From: Parvimonas micra
Lineage (GTDB): Bacteria; Bacillota; Clostridia; Tissierellales; Peptoniphilaceae
Assembly: GCF_900637905.1 (NCBI RefSeq)
Contig: NZ_LR134472.1
Location: 186,001-250,000 of the forward strand
Reading direction: 5' to 3'
DNA: 64,000 nt
In this document: positions 29,590 through 40,700 of the stretch, in pieces
Position numbering within the stretch: the stretch's first letter is position 1
Layout of the letters: each line of letters begins with the position of its first letter
Program-made: the position numbers and the translations under genes
Notes under the pieces: model-generated
Database searches by the model: none
What the model saw: the letters and a program-made list of their open reading frames with translations, nothing else
Told to the model about the DNA's origin: nothing

Positions 29590-31572
29590 CTAAATTTCTT
29601 CTTTTAAATCTACCTTTAATGGTTCATAATTTATTCCTTCGCCATTAAAATATTTACTAAATAATTCATAATATTCCAATCTTATTGCTTGAATGAAAAC
29701 TATAAGTCCTTCAAGACAAACAATAAATATATTTCCTAAAACAATCATAAATATATTTCCAAAACTTGAACCTAGCATTTGTCCTAAAGCGTGAAATGCC
29801 ATAAAAAGTCCGACATGGTTAATCGCAAAAGCTCCAACTCTAATAAAAGAAAGAGTATTGGAAAAGAATCCCATAACAGTTTCAAACATTTCAAAACCAC
29901 TTTCAACAGGAGAAAATTCTTCCTTTTCTTCTGTCTTACTAATTATCGGAACCAGTTTTGGCTTCATAAACATCAATGTTGAAGTTACAACCAAAACTAC
30001 AACACTTACTATTGTAATCATTGAAGATACATTTACACTTACATAATTTTTTAACAAAACAGTATTTAAAACAATTACTATAAATGAGATATAGAATAAA
30101 AATCCTGATAATCCATTTTTATCAAAAAATAATTTTCCAAATTCTCTTCTCATCTTTAAGTTTCTAAAGTTGATAATATATGCAATTAATATCATTAAAA
30201 TACCAAGTCCAATTGTTGCGACAAGTATTGTGTTAATATCATTCATCGGCCTTATAACCAATGCAGGAATTAACTCTTCAATTCCAAAAACACTTCCATA
30301 TACAAATCCGAAAAACATTGATGAAAGTCCAATTCTTTGAATAATTTTAGCAATAACACCAAATTTTTTAGATAATAACATTCCTGCTATTACAAAAATT
30401 AAACCCTGTCCTACATCTCCAAACATCATTCCGAATAAAAGTAAATATGTTATTGCAAAAAATGGTGTCGGATCCGTTTCCTTATAATCTGGAATTGAAT
30501 ACATCTTTACCAATGCTTCAAAAGGTCTTAAAATAAAATTATTTTTTAACTTTGTTGGTATCTTAAATTTTGAAGGAATTTCATTATCATCTTCAAAATA
30601 TATCAAAGCACTTTCAGAAACTTTTTCTACTGAATTCTTTATACTTTCAACTTTAGATTCAGGAACAAAAGCACTTAATAAAATAAAATTTTTACTCTCC
30701 GCAATATGTCCTTCAAGTTCCTCAATCTTTTCAATAATTTTATATCTGTAATAGAAACCTAAAATATCTTGCAAATATTTATCCTTAAATTCAGCTTTTT
30801 CCTTTAAAATTTCATCTTGTTCTCTTTCTAAACTTTCCAATTCAGCATTTTTATTCTTTATAAAATCCTTAAAAGAAATATCTACATTAGGAAGTTCAAT
30901 TCTATCAAAGGACAAAGAACGAATAAAATATTTTGTATCTTTTGCATAAACGGAAGGAGTAAAGATTATAACAGTTTCCCCATAACTACTAGTTCCTAAA
31001 TGCACAACTATTCCCTTAATATTTTCATAATTTGCCTTTAATTTTATCCAAGAATTTTTTGAAATTTCTCCCATATCAAAATTAATATGTTTTAAATTGT
31101 AAAACTCAGATATTTTCATATCACTATCAGAAAAATATTCAACAGCATTTAATAATATTTTAATTTCTGCTCTCTTTTTTCTATTCTCATCTTCCCTAGT
31201 CTTTATTGAATAAGATTTCAAAGATATATCATCTAATAATTTAAGTTTTTCACTATAATTTAAATTCTTTAAATCATTTAAAGTAACATCATCTTCTTTA
31301 ATATTAAAGAAATCAAACATCTGATCTAAAAGTTCTTTATATTTTCTCTTTTTAAAAACTTTTTCTCTATGATATGGTCTTATTTTATCAACAGCAACAC
31401 CCATATCATTAAAAATCCCTATTTGAGAATCCATATACTTCATTGTGAAATTTTCTGAATTTCCTGCATTTGTAATATGAATCGAGCCATTCAAAACAAT
31501 TTCTCTAAGAATACTGTGTGCATCCTGTTTTAAAGCAACGAGATTCATCATTTTCATTTTTTCAACAGCCAA
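29590..31572 (-). CDS. ntpI: V-type ATPase subunit I (membrane stator, a-type)
   Basis: 660 residues. The N-terminal ~340 are cytoplasmic with coiled-coil arms; the rest has about seven or eight membrane segments starting at TPFFAITYLLLFGMMFGDVGQG, a conserved I/a-subunit motif. The half-channel segment with the essential Arg is probably FSNTLSFIRVGAFAINHVGL. It anchors the peripheral stalks to the membrane and forms the ion path with subunit K. Confidence 0.93.
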   Translation of the reverse strand: MAVEKMKMMNLVALKQDAHSILREIVLNGSIHITNAGNSENFTMKYMDSQIGIFNDMGVAVDKIRPYHREKVFKKRKYKELLDQMFDFFNIKEDDVTLNDLKNLNYSEKLKLLDDISLKSYSIKTREDENRKKRAEIKILLNAVEYFSDSDMKISEFYNLKHINFDMGEISKNSWIKLKANYENIKGIVVHLGTSSYGETVIIFTPSVYAKDTKYFIRSLSFDRIELPNVDISFKDFIKNKNAELESLEREQDEILKEKAEFKDKYLQDILGFYYRYKIIEKIEELEGHIAESKNFILLSAFVPESKVESIKNSVEKVSESALIYFEDDNEIPSKFKIPTKLKNNFILRPFEALVKMYSIPDYKETDPTPFFAITYLLLFGMMFGDVGQGLIFVIAGMLLSKKFGVIAKIIQRIGLSSMFFGFVYGSVFGIEELIPALVIRPMNDINTILVATIGLGILMILIAYIINFRNLKMRREFGKLFFDKNGLSGFLFYISFIVIVLNTVLLKNYVSVNVSSMITIVSVVVLVVTSTLMFMKPKLVPIISKTEEKEEFSPVESGFEMFETVMGFFSNTLSFIRVGAFAINHVGLFMAFHALGQMLGSSFGNIFMIVLGNIFIVCLEGLIVFIQAIRLEYYELFSKYFNGEGINYEPLKVDLKEEI

Positions 31573-31592
31573 TTTAGCACCCCCTAACTAAA

Positions 31593-32633
31593 TCAATGAA
31601 TATTTATTAAATACTCTTTTACTTCACTTTTACTTAGTTTATACTTATTTGCTTCTGCTATTCTAATTAAATTTTCATTTTGAATATTCAGCTGAATAAT
31701 AAACTTAAGTAAAGTTGAAATCGAATTATCATAGTCTTTAAGTTTTTTTAAATGGCTAAGATAAACATATTCGTTAATATTTCTATTCGAAACAATAGTA
31801 TTTCCATTTGCATCTTCAAGAGTATGTCTTAATTTAGTTTTCTTTATCTTCTCAACAATAGCCTCAACACTATCACTATATATCAAGTCCTTTAAAAAAT
31901 CTCCTTTAATATATTTACCATATCGTAAACTATAGCTATAAATTTCTTCATTCGGTAAATCATAATATTTTTTAGCTCTAATTATCCATTGAAGATTTAT
32001 TGTATCTATTAAAGTAGAAAAATAATCATTAAAAATTGCTTGACTTGATTTTGATAATTTATCTATAGCATTTTTCATAGTTAAAAAATATAAACTGTCT
32101 AATTTCATTTCAACATGAAAATGCAATCTAAATATATCCTCATCAGTTAGAGAAGCAATAGCTTTTTTATAAATTGTGCCTTTCAATACATCTAAAGCCT
32201 GATGGAAAGTTTCACAATTTATAAGTTTAGCATAATCGATATGCTTATTTTTCCTATACATTATTGTATCTCTTTCCAAGTCTATCTTTTCATTTTCAAC
32301 AATACTTCTAAGAATTATTTTTATATCCTTAAACTCATATTTCATAAGCATAGCTTCTATAATCTTTTTATCATCACCAAAAAGGAAAAACTTTAATTTT
32401 TCAAGCAATTCTGCCTCAATCTTATTAATCATAAATTCTGTATCATATCTATTTCTCATAGATTTTTCTTCATACATAGGAATTTCATATTTATATAATA
32501 TATTATTCTTTAAATAATCCACAATCTCATGCCTTTGTTCAAAAGATAAAATTTTATCATAATCGGACTGTTTCAAAATTCCTTTTCTTAAAACTCCAAT
32601 TTTTGCATTAATTGAATGAAAATTATTCCCCAT
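31593..32633 (-). CDS. ntpC: V-type ATPase subunit C (AC39/d-like)
   Basis: About 346 residues, almost all helical, matching the funnel-shaped subunit that joins the shaft to the rotor ring; the family-like segments are YEFKDIKIILRSIVENE and DTINLQWIIRAKKYY. The ATG at 32633 has a GGTGAG site; an in-frame GTG at 32642 overlaps that site. It overlaps the end of the stalk gene. Confidence 0.87.
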   Translation of the reverse strand: MGNNFHSINAKIGVLRKGILKQSDYDKILSFEQRHEIVDYLKNNILYKYEIPMYEEKSMRNRYDTEFMINKIEAELLEKLKFFLFGDDKKIIEAMLMKYEFKDIKIILRSIVENEKIDLERDTIMYRKNKHIDYAKLINCETFHQALDVLKGTIYKKAIASLTDEDIFRLHFHVEMKLDSLYFLTMKNAIDKLSKSSQAIFNDYFSTLIDTINLQWIIRAKKYYDLPNEEIYSYSLRYGKYIKGDFLKDLIYSDSVEAIVEKIKKTKLRHTLEDANGNTIVSNRNINEYVYLSHLKKLKDYDNSISTLLKFIIQLNIQNENLIRIAEANKYKLSKSEVKEYLINIH

Positions 32634-32949
32634 AAAACTCACCGCTTTCTAAGAGAGAATCAGCAAAATTTTTAATTAAGATTTCTTTTTTATCTTCAAA
32701 AATATTCTTTATTGCTTCAGATTTTTCATTATATTCCACAAGCTTATCTTTATCTTCACTCTCTATTGAAGATAGATATAATTTAAGATTTTCTTGTTCT
32801 TCTTCCAAAACCTTGTTATACTCGTCATCTATAACTTTCATTTTTTCTTTTCTATCTTTAAGTAACTTTTGTTTCTCAGCTTCCAGCTTCTTTTGATAAT
32901 CCTCTGCACCCTTATCAATATCAAATATATTTTTTATAAAACTTTCCAT
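32623..32949 (-). CDS. V-type ATPase coiled-coil stalk subunit (G/H-like)
   Basis: 108 residues, strongly charged and helical, with a heptad-like pattern and no membrane segment. By position (first gene of the ATPase operon) and composition it is the peripheral-stalk partner of subunit E (NtpF/AhaH-like). The sequence itself is too low in complexity for a family motif. It has a strong AAGGAGGC site. Confidence 0.8.
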   Translation of the reverse strand: MESFIKNIFDIDKGAEDYQKKLEAEKQKLLKDRKEKMKVIDDEYNKVLEEEQENLKLYLSSIESEDKDKLVEYNEKSEAIKNIFEDKKEILIKNFADSLLESGEFYGE

Positions 32950-33009
32950 AAATGCCTCCTTTCTAAAAATTTTAAATTATTAAATTTTTAAAATTTTCTC
33001 CAAAACAAA

Positions 33010-33031
33010 AGCGCATTCGTAAAAATGCACT
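33010..33031 (-). other. hairpin with T-rich tail in the V-ATPase leader
   Basis: AGTGCATT pairs with GAATGCGCT (one G-U) around a 5-base loop, followed on the minus strand by TTTTGTTTT. It lies about 60 bases upstream of the first ATPase gene. It could act as a leader attenuator or be the terminator of an upstream RNA. Confidence 0.45.
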
Positions 33032-33113
33032 TCCAATTTTGCGATAAAAAATTAGAAAATTGTTCACGTAATGGCAAGCCCGATTATTGTAAACAATTTT
33101 GAAATTTTATTCT

Positions 33114-33142
33114 ATAATATAATATTTAAATTTAATTTACAA
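33114..33142 (-). promoter_or_regulatory. candidate proximal promoter of the V-ATPase operon
   Basis: On the minus strand, TTGTAA (33142-33137), 17 bases, TATTAT (33119-33114). It is weaker than the one at 33641-33669. Confidence 0.4.
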
Positions 33143-33159
33143 TAAGTTCACCAAAAAAT

Positions 33160-33560
33160 GAACTTAATCTCGCCATATCCAACAATTATCCATATATGAA
33201 AATTTTAATTGTTCATTCAGTTATTTTTTACCCTATTTTAAAAAATATTTTATCACTCGACAAACAATGTCAAATAATTATACTAACAATATTATTTCAT
33301 CACTATTATTTTTATCTACCGTAATTTCACATTCACAAACCGGACACACTAAAAATTGCTTTATTGATATTAGAAAAAGATGGATAAAAATAATGTAAAT
33401 CACCTTCTATTCCTAAAAAGTGTCCATTTTCTTTGATTATTACAACTTTTACAATTACATTTTTCTTTAGTTTATCCTATTTCTTTACTATCCATCTTAA
33501 ATTCGCATAGTATTATCATTTTTCATACTAAATGCCAAATTTTATATCCAGTATTTTTAT
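33160..33560 (-). other. decayed sequence with cysteine-rich fragments
   Basis: No intact gene. Minus-strand fragments in different frames read like pieces of one lost protein: MIILCEFKMDSKEIG-stop-TKEKCNCKSCNNQRKW (CxCxxC), then GIEGDLHYFYPSFSNINKAI, then LVCPVCECEITVDKNN (CxxCxC). This suggests a degraded zinc-ribbon protein or transposase. The low complexity of the region makes this a weak reading. The rest of 32950-33704 holds the leader hairpin and the two promoter candidates. Confidence 0.3.
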
Positions 33561-33640
33561 CGTGCCTCAAACTAAAGTTCATTACTAAAATTACAATATA
33601 TTTTTAAAGAATTATTTTCGTTATCTCTTAAAACATATAT

Positions 33641-33669
33641 ATTATACACCCTAGTTTTTATAAAATCAA
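33641..33669 (-). promoter_or_regulatory. strong promoter upstream of the decayed region and V-ATPase operon
   Basis: On the minus strand, TTGATT (33669-33664), 17 bases, TATAAT (33646-33641). No intact gene follows for about 690 bases until the first V-ATPase gene, so it either serves that operon with a long leader or drives a non-coding RNA. Confidence 0.6.
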
Positions 33670-33704
33670 GCACTCAAATAAGATTTTTTACAATTAAAAA
33701 AATA

Positions 33705-34184
33705 CTAGTTTCTTTGTTTTAACTTCTTATAATTACTGTCTTCTTTGTAATTTTTGCAAAATTTTTCATATAATTTAATCAAACTTTTTTCAGAAATATC
33801 TTTTGTCTTATAGTTAAGTAAATAATATTTATTTTTAAGATTAAAATCTATCCTTGAAGTTTTTGAATAAACAAAAAGAAATATTTCATTTCCATTAAAT
33901 TCTGTTTCTACAGAAGGAGAAGATTTTTCTGTGTCTTCCATTGTATTTTTTAATCTAAATTTAAAATCAGAAATTAAATTAAAAAATTCTTTTTTATCCT
34001 CATCAGTCTCTAAATTTGCAGTATATCCACTTCCGTCAAAATATACTTTAATCACTTTATTATTTACAATTTCATTTTTTAAAGAATATAATTCATATTT
34101 ATATCTTAAAAATATGGACAAAAATACTATACATATCACTGCTAAAATTATTGATATAATTTTAAAAAACTTCTTATTTCCCAT
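33705..34184 (-). CDS. small N-terminally anchored protein of unknown function
   Basis: I do not recognise this 159-residue protein. It has one N-terminal membrane segment (IISIILAVICIVFLSIFLRY) and a mainly extracytoplasmic basic domain with no cysteines in a lipobox. It follows the two ABC exporter genes by 37 bases, has a GGAGGAG site and is likely in their operon. It could be an accessory or immunity protein for whatever the exporters move (inference from position). Confidence 0.6.
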   Translation of the reverse strand: MGNKKFFKIISIILAVICIVFLSIFLRYKYELYSLKNEIVNNKVIKVYFDGSGYTANLETDEDKKEFFNLISDFKFRLKNTMEDTEKSSPSVETEFNGNEIFLFVYSKTSRIDFNLKNKYYLLNYKTKDISEKSLIKLYEKFCKNYKEDSNYKKLKQRN

Positions 34185-34221
34185 AAGCGAAACTCCTCCT
34201 TTTGAATATATAAGATGTTAA

Positions 34222-35958
34222 TTATATATAATTTTGCTTTTGTGCTTCCCACATTTTCTTATAATAATCACAATTTTTTATTAAATTGGTATGGGTATCA
34301 TAAGCTAAAATTTCTCCGTCATCTAATATTAAAATCTTATCTGAAAATTTTATACTACCTAATCTATGGGTTATAATTACACCTGTTTTGTCAGACAAAA
34401 TTTTTTTAAAAATATCGTAAATATCTTTTTCAAAAATAGGGTCTATTTCTGCTGTTGGCTCATCTAAAACTAAAAAATCACTATCTTTGTAAATTCCCCT
34501 ACATATAGCAAGTTTTTGCCACTGCCCTCCCGACAGTTCTAGTCCGCCAATTTCTTTTCCTAATAGTTTTTTGTAGTATTCATTTTTAAATCTCATTGAT
34601 TTCATAATAGCAAAAGAATCTTGACTAGATTCACTGCCTAACTCGATATTATTTCTAACATCTAAAGGATATTTGCAAAAATCTTGAAAAACAACTGAAT
34701 TTTTTGAAATTAATCTAGTACCTCCAGACTCATTAGACTTATATAATCCAAGTAAAATCTTTGCTAAAGTGCTTTTTCCAGAACCATTTTTACCAACTAT
34801 AGCAATAATCTCTCCTTTATTTATCTTCAAATTTATATTCTTTAAACAATAATTTTTAGCATTTGGATATTTAAAATTCAAATTAGATAATTCCATAGAA
34901 TCATCATTATACAAGCTTTCTTTGTCAAATTCTAAGCTCATAAATTCAAAGTATGGTACAGATAATTTAGAGAACATCATAATATATCCTTGTAGCGAAA
35001 AAATTTCTTCAATAAATTTTGAAATTATATTTACACCGACTATAACTATAATTAAATTACCGATATCATTAGTATTTATATAATCGAATGTAGCCAATAT
35101 ATATATTGATATTTTTCCTAAATATACTAATAATTTTGAAATTAATTCTATGAGATATATCTTCTTATTCAAAATAGAAAACTTCTTATTGTGTTCATCA
35201 AATGCCTTATTTAATTTTTTTAAAACAAAATCTAAAGTATTATATATTTTAAATTCTGCATAAGTTGAATCTTCTAAAATACAATTCTCAATCTCTTTTT
35301 CTCTTCTTTCATATAAGTTCAGGTCTAAACGATATTTAGTAATATATCTTCCTTTAAAATAGTTTTCTAAAATTAAAGGAAATAATATTAGTATCAAAAA
35401 AAATAGATATTTTATATTAATAAAAATAATAAAATTTGAAATTAATACAATATTCAAAATTAAACCAAAGTATGAAATAACAGTCTCTACAAGTCTAAAT
35501 ATATTTGTACTACAAACTGTTGCTTCATGAATTTTTTCATTTATATTATTTTTCTCATAGTCTATAATTTCGATTTCAGAACACTTCTTTTGAATTTTTG
35601 TTTTTAAAATTTTTTCAAAATTTGGAATTAGCATATACTGTATATAATATCTATCAAAATAAATTTTCTTTAAGGATATTATAAATAAATATGTAACATA
35701 TGGAAGAAACGAAAACAAAACATTCTTAAAAAAAATATTAAAATTATCGTTTTTAAAAATAACTATTCTTTTAAAGAATTCTCTAGTATAAATCATCCCA
35801 AACATATAAGTCAAAGCGGTTATTATTGTAACCGATATCATAATAAATAACTCTTTCTTATATGTACTATAAAATAGATTAATACACCTAGATATCATCT
35901 TTATATTAGTCAAAAATTGATTTTTGAATTTCATACATTTCAAAATACTTTCCTCCAT
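34222..35958 (-). CDS. ABC exporter half (membrane + ATPase), second of pair
   Basis: Up to 578 residues: about six membrane segments, then an ATPase with Walker A GKNGSGKSTLAKILLGL, signature LSGGQWQKLAICRG and Walker B FLVLDEPTAEIDP. There is no C39 peptidase. The start is unclear: the ATG at 35958 lacks a site, while GGAGG just inside is well placed for the in-frame TTG at 35943; the ATG at 35934 is also possible. It overlaps the end of the first exporter gene by about 50 bases. The SGGQW signature is common in peptide-type exporters (recalled, not checked). Confidence 0.8.
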   Translation of the reverse strand: MEESILKCMKFKNQFLTNIKMISRCINLFYSTYKKELFIMISVTIITALTYMFGMIYTREFFKRIVIFKNDNFNIFFKNVLFSFLPYVTYLFIISLKKIYFDRYYIQYMLIPNFEKILKTKIQKKCSEIEIIDYEKNNINEKIHEATVCSTNIFRLVETVISYFGLILNIVLISNFIIFINIKYLFFLILILFPLILENYFKGRYITKYRLDLNLYERREKEIENCILEDSTYAEFKIYNTLDFVLKKLNKAFDEHNKKFSILNKKIYLIELISKLLVYLGKISIYILATFDYINTNDIGNLIIVIVGVNIISKFIEEIFSLQGYIMMFSKLSVPYFEFMSLEFDKESLYNDDSMELSNLNFKYPNAKNYCLKNINLKINKGEIIAIVGKNGSGKSTLAKILLGLYKSNESGGTRLISKNSVVFQDFCKYPLDVRNNIELGSESSQDSFAIMKSMRFKNEYYKKLLGKEIGGLELSGGQWQKLAICRGIYKDSDFLVLDEPTAEIDPIFEKDIYDIFKKILSDKTGVIITHRLGSIKFSDKILILDDGEILAYDTHTNLIKNCDYYKKMWEAQKQNYI

Positions 35959-37594
35959 AAGAAATTAATTCATCATGTGTCCCTGATTCAATCAAGTTTC
36001 CGTCTTCAATCAATAAAATTATATCAGTATATTTAACAATTCCAAGTCTATGAGAAATAAATATATTTAAGTTACCAGAAATTTTATCTTGTATATTTTT
36101 ATAATATTCTAATTCTAAAAACGGATCTAGATTAGAAGTGGGTTCATCAAAAATAAAAATTTTTGATTTTCTCAAAAAAACTCTATTAAAAAACACATTT
36201 TTCCACTGACCGCCTGAAAGATTAACATTATTATTATAATTAATACTGGTATATGAATCTATTCCATCATTAAAATTTTCAACAAATTCAATAATACTCT
36301 TATCAATGTCTAAATCTCCTTTTTGAAATTCTCCTAAAGTTATGTTTTCAAAAATAGTAAATGGATACTTTTTAGGATGTTGAAAAAGCACAGAAAATAT
36401 TTTTGACTTCTGCTCTAATGATATATCATTTATATCAACACCACCTATTCTTATATTTCCCTTTTCAACTCTATACAATCCTAATAGCAACTTAATTAAA
36501 GTACTTTTTCCTGAACCATTTCTACCTAAAATTGAATAATTCTTTCCAAACTCAAAGGTAAATGAAAAATTCTTTATTATATATTCATCTGAATTAGGAT
36601 ATCTAAAGAAAACTTTATCAAATTCTATGTTATAATTACTTAATTTTACATGGTTTTTTAATATTTTTTTCTTTGTAACACATTCGTGATATAAATTAAT
36701 ACCATTTGTAAAATTAAAATAATCTGATATTTTATTTAATTCAATACCAATTATTTCGGTTATTACAATTAGTCCAGTATTTAATAAGTAAAAATAGGAA
36801 ATGTTAATATTTCCCAAATTGTATAAATATAAACTCGCTATCAACATAGATAATATAATAAAATAATTTGAAACTTCATATAAAAAATCAAATTTCAGGC
36901 GATTTCTGGCATCTTTTAAATTTTCATCAATAGCATCGTCATACTTATGTAAAAATATCTTATTGTAAAAATTAAAAACATTAAATATTTTTCTTTCATT
37001 GGAATGTTTTTTATCTATCAATATATTATTTATTATATTGTGTTCCTTACAATTTTCCATATATTTAACCCAAATATCTTTAGATGCTTTTAATTGATTA
37101 TTCTTTAAATACAAAACAAAAGCAATTATGAATAGATAAGTTATAAACATATATACATTAATATACAAAATAATAAGCAACACAAAAAGAGCTAAAAACA
37201 AATTTATAAGAGTTTTGTAGCAATCTTTAGAAATTTTTATATGATTTTCAATATAATTATTTATTACAAATATTTTATTCTTAAAATTTACACTTTCAAA
37301 TTCTTTAAGCTCAATATTTTCAAAAGATTTTAACATATTTAATTTTAGTACTTTTTTATGTTTTTCTCCATGCTTTTCCAAACTGTAATTTACAAAAATA
37401 TTAAAAAATTCTCCGAAAATAAAAAACAATAAAATATATAATAAAACGATTATATCTTCTTTTCTCTTTATTGTTATAATCAATGGAAATATTGAAATTA
37501 AAATTAATCTGTCTAGTGATACAATCAAAGAAGCAAAAATAACAATTATTTTTTTATTGATACAATTCTTAAAAACTTGAATGAATGACTTCAT
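35906..37594 (-). CDS. ABC exporter half (membrane + ATPase), first of pair
   Basis: About 562 residues from the ATG at 37594 (GGGGG site; the open frame reaches a TTG at 37606). It has six membrane segments, then Walker A GRNGSGKSTLIKLLLGL, signature LSGGQWKNVFFNRV and Walker B IFIFDEPTSNLDP. It probably forms a heterodimer with the next gene. No substrate peptide gene is seen in the 170 bases upstream. Confidence 0.8.
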   Translation of the reverse strand: MKSFIQVFKNCINKKIIVIFASLIVSLDRLILISIFPLIITIKRKEDIIVLLYILLFFIFGEFFNIFVNYSLEKHGEKHKKVLKLNMLKSFENIELKEFESVNFKNKIFVINNYIENHIKISKDCYKTLINLFLALFVLLIILYINVYMFITYLFIIAFVLYLKNNQLKASKDIWVKYMENCKEHNIINNILIDKKHSNERKIFNVFNFYNKIFLHKYDDAIDENLKDARNRLKFDFLYEVSNYFIILSMLIASLYLYNLGNINISYFYLLNTGLIVITEIIGIELNKISDYFNFTNGINLYHECVTKKKILKNHVKLSNYNIEFDKVFFRYPNSDEYIIKNFSFTFEFGKNYSILGRNGSGKSTLIKLLLGLYRVEKGNIRIGGVDINDISLEQKSKIFSVLFQHPKKYPFTIFENITLGEFQKGDLDIDKSIIEFVENFNDGIDSYTSINYNNNVNLSGGQWKNVFFNRVFLRKSKIFIFDEPTSNLDPFLELEYYKNIQDKISGNLNIFISHRLGIVKYTDIILLIEDGNLIESGTHDELISYGGKYFEMYEIQKSIFD

Positions 37595-37742
37595 TAATTC
37601 CCCCAACTCCCTACTTATATTATTTCCATATAATTATACCTAAATAAAATGTTTTAATGATTTTATCAATTATATAATTCATTTTCCTGAATTTAATATA
37701 ATTTTACATATTTCTCATATATAATCATATTTTATCTCATTA

Positions 37743-37775
37743 AAAAATCAAAGTCAAGTTTTGACTTTGATTTTT
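37743..37775 (-). terminator. terminator after addA
   Basis: A 15-bp perfect stem (37743-37757 with 37761-37775) and a 3-base loop, ending in a T-run on the minus strand. The A/T-rich outer arms also give it terminator character on the other strand. Confidence 0.8.
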
Positions 37776-37776
37776 C

Positions 37777-40700
37777 CTAAATTTCAACAAATTCATTTAT
37801 TCCAAATAGATATAATCCCTTTTTAGTTACTTTTTTGCCGGAAATATCTTCAATTGCAGATTTATATAAATCCAATTGTACTTTATATCTTGCTTTTACT
37901 TCTTCAAGATTTTCTTTTGTTACATAATCCGTCTTATAATCCAACAAAATTATTTCCCCGTTTTCATTTTCAAAGAAAAGGTCAATTATTCCGACTACCA
38001 TAATTTTTTCATATTCTTCAATATTTTCATCTTTAAATAAATTTTTCAATTTTATATTATAGTCTATGGCTTTTTCTTTAAATAATTTTCCAAATTTATT
38101 TGCAATGTAAATTTCCTTAAAAATATCTGACTTAATAAATTTTACAATCCAATTAATATTTATCGTCTCTATTTCATCCAAGCTCATAATATTTTTCTCA
38201 ACAAATGAATTTATTTGCGATTTTATTTCTTCTCTTATTTTTGAAACATCTTCTGTATCAAATTTTGAAAAGTCTAAAAGTTGCATAGCCAAATGGAAAA
38301 TAGTTCCTTTTTCTGCAGAATTAAATCCGACTTTTTCCTCACCCTGATGAATAAATGACGGAGTTTTCAAAACAAAATTCTCTTTATAATATTTTTGATG
38401 TTTTTCTTCGTCTTCTTCCTGAATCATCTTTTTAATTTCAGAAACAGTAATACTTGATGGCTTGTTTAAAACATTTTTATAAACATATTCTTTGTTAAAT
38501 CTATCTTCCAAAAATTCTTTAACAGTTCGCATTTCTTGTTTAACTTCAATATTGTCTTCGTCTAAAATAATTTCATTTGTTTTTATTTCTTCTTTAATTC
38601 TTTGATATTCTATAAATTCCTCTGTTTTAGTATTTACATTTAATTGAAATTTCAAGTCTTCATTTCCTAAAAAGTTTTCTTTTCTTCCCAAACAATTCAA
38701 ACTCGTTCCATAAACTGTAAGATTATTGATGGAGCTTAATATCCAATCAAGATAATTATTTATTTTTAAAATTTTATAATTACTTATATTGCCTCTTTCA
38801 TCAATTCCGGAGCTTATTTCTTCTCTTAAATTTTCATAATCTTTTACTCTTCCAGTTATTATAAGTTTTTCCTTTGCTCTTGTCATTGCGACATAAAGAA
38901 GTCTCATTTCTTCAGCAATTTGTTCATTCTTTTTAAATTTTTCAATTTTTTTCTTCATAATACTGTTAAAAGAAGTTTTTTTATCCATATCATAAACAAC
39001 TGCACCAAAACCAAGTTTTTGATGTAAAACTAAATTGCTGTCGTCAGCTCTGAAATTAAATTTCTTATTCGTATTTGCGAGAAATACAATAGGAAATTCC
39101 AAACCCTTGCTCTTATGAATACTCATAATTTTAACTACATTTGCATCTTCAGAAATTAATTTTGCCTCAGAAATATCACTTTTTAAACTGATTTTTTGAA
39201 TATAATTTACAAAATTAAACAATCCCTTATAAGAATTTTTTTCATAATTTTTCGCCTTTTCGAAAAGTAACATCAGATTTGTTTTTCTCTGCTCTCCCAT
39301 ATCTAAAAGTCCGACATAATTATAGTATCCTGTATATTTGTATAAAAACCATATTAATTCATCAGCAGAAACTAAAGATTTTTTTTCTATAAATAATTTT
39401 AAATCATAAATAAATTTTGAAATTTTTTCTTTTAAACTTATTCTAATTTCTATGTCTTCATCTTCTAAAATTTTTATTAAAAGCTCATAAAATTTTAATT
39501 CTCTATCTACAAGTCTTATTTCGCTCAATTCTTTTGATGTAAAATTATAAATTGGAGAATACATTACAGAAATTAAAGGAATATCCTGCATAGGATTATC
39601 TATAATTTTAAGTAAGTTAATTATAGTATCAACTTCAAAAGTATCAAAATATCCACCCGTACTCTCTGCATAAATCGGAATATTATATTCTAAAAATACT
39701 TCTTCTAAAATTTTTGTATTACTGCTTGGAGAACGCATCAAAATAACAATATCTTTGTACTCAACTTTCCTATAATCATCCAAATTTTTATCATAAACCT
39801 TAAAAGGATTTTCTTTATTGTTCATCATATTGTAAATTGTATTTGCAATTTTTATACATTCAAGTTTAAAAGATTTCATCTCCTCAAAATCTTCTGAATA
39901 CTCATCAGTTAAAATTATCTCGTCTTCATCCTCACTGTCAGAATTTTCATCAACTAAAAGAATTTCAACTGCACCGCCGACATTTTCATCACTTTCTTTA
40001 AAACTTGCCATAGGATTTAATCTTTCGTCAACAGTATAGTCAAGTTCTCCTGTTTCTTTTTTCATTATTTTTGAAAAAACTAGATTTGTGCCCTCAAGAA
40101 TTTCCTTTCTACTTCTAAAATTCGCATAAAGCATTATCTTTCGATTAAAACTTTCAATATCTTCCTCTACTCTATAATAATTTTCATATTTTTCCATAAA
40201 AATACTTGGATCAGCCTGTCTAAATCTATAAATACTCTGTTTAACATCTCCAACCATAAATCTATTATTTTCTTTTGCTACTGCTGATAAAAGAATTTCT
40301 TGAACTAGGTTACTATCTTGATATTCATCAATAAAGACTTCAGAATATTTTTCTTGATATTCCAAAGCAGTTTTTGATGGTTTAATATTTCCATCTACAT
40401 CAATATCTACAAGTATCTCTAATGCCAAATGTTCAATGTCGGCAAAATCTACATAATTAAATTTTTGTTTTCTCTCCCAAAACTTCTCCTTAAATTTAAT
40501 TACAACATCAGAAATCGAACGAACATAAGGATAGATTAAATCACTTTCTTTCTTTATATTTTCTAAATCTAAATTTAAAGTTTTAAGAGACTCTGAAATT
40601 TCCGACTTTATACTATCCAATTCTTTTTTTACTTTATTGTATATTTCTTTTACTTCTTCATCACATTTTGAAATTCTAAAACTTCCAAAGTTTAATCTTA

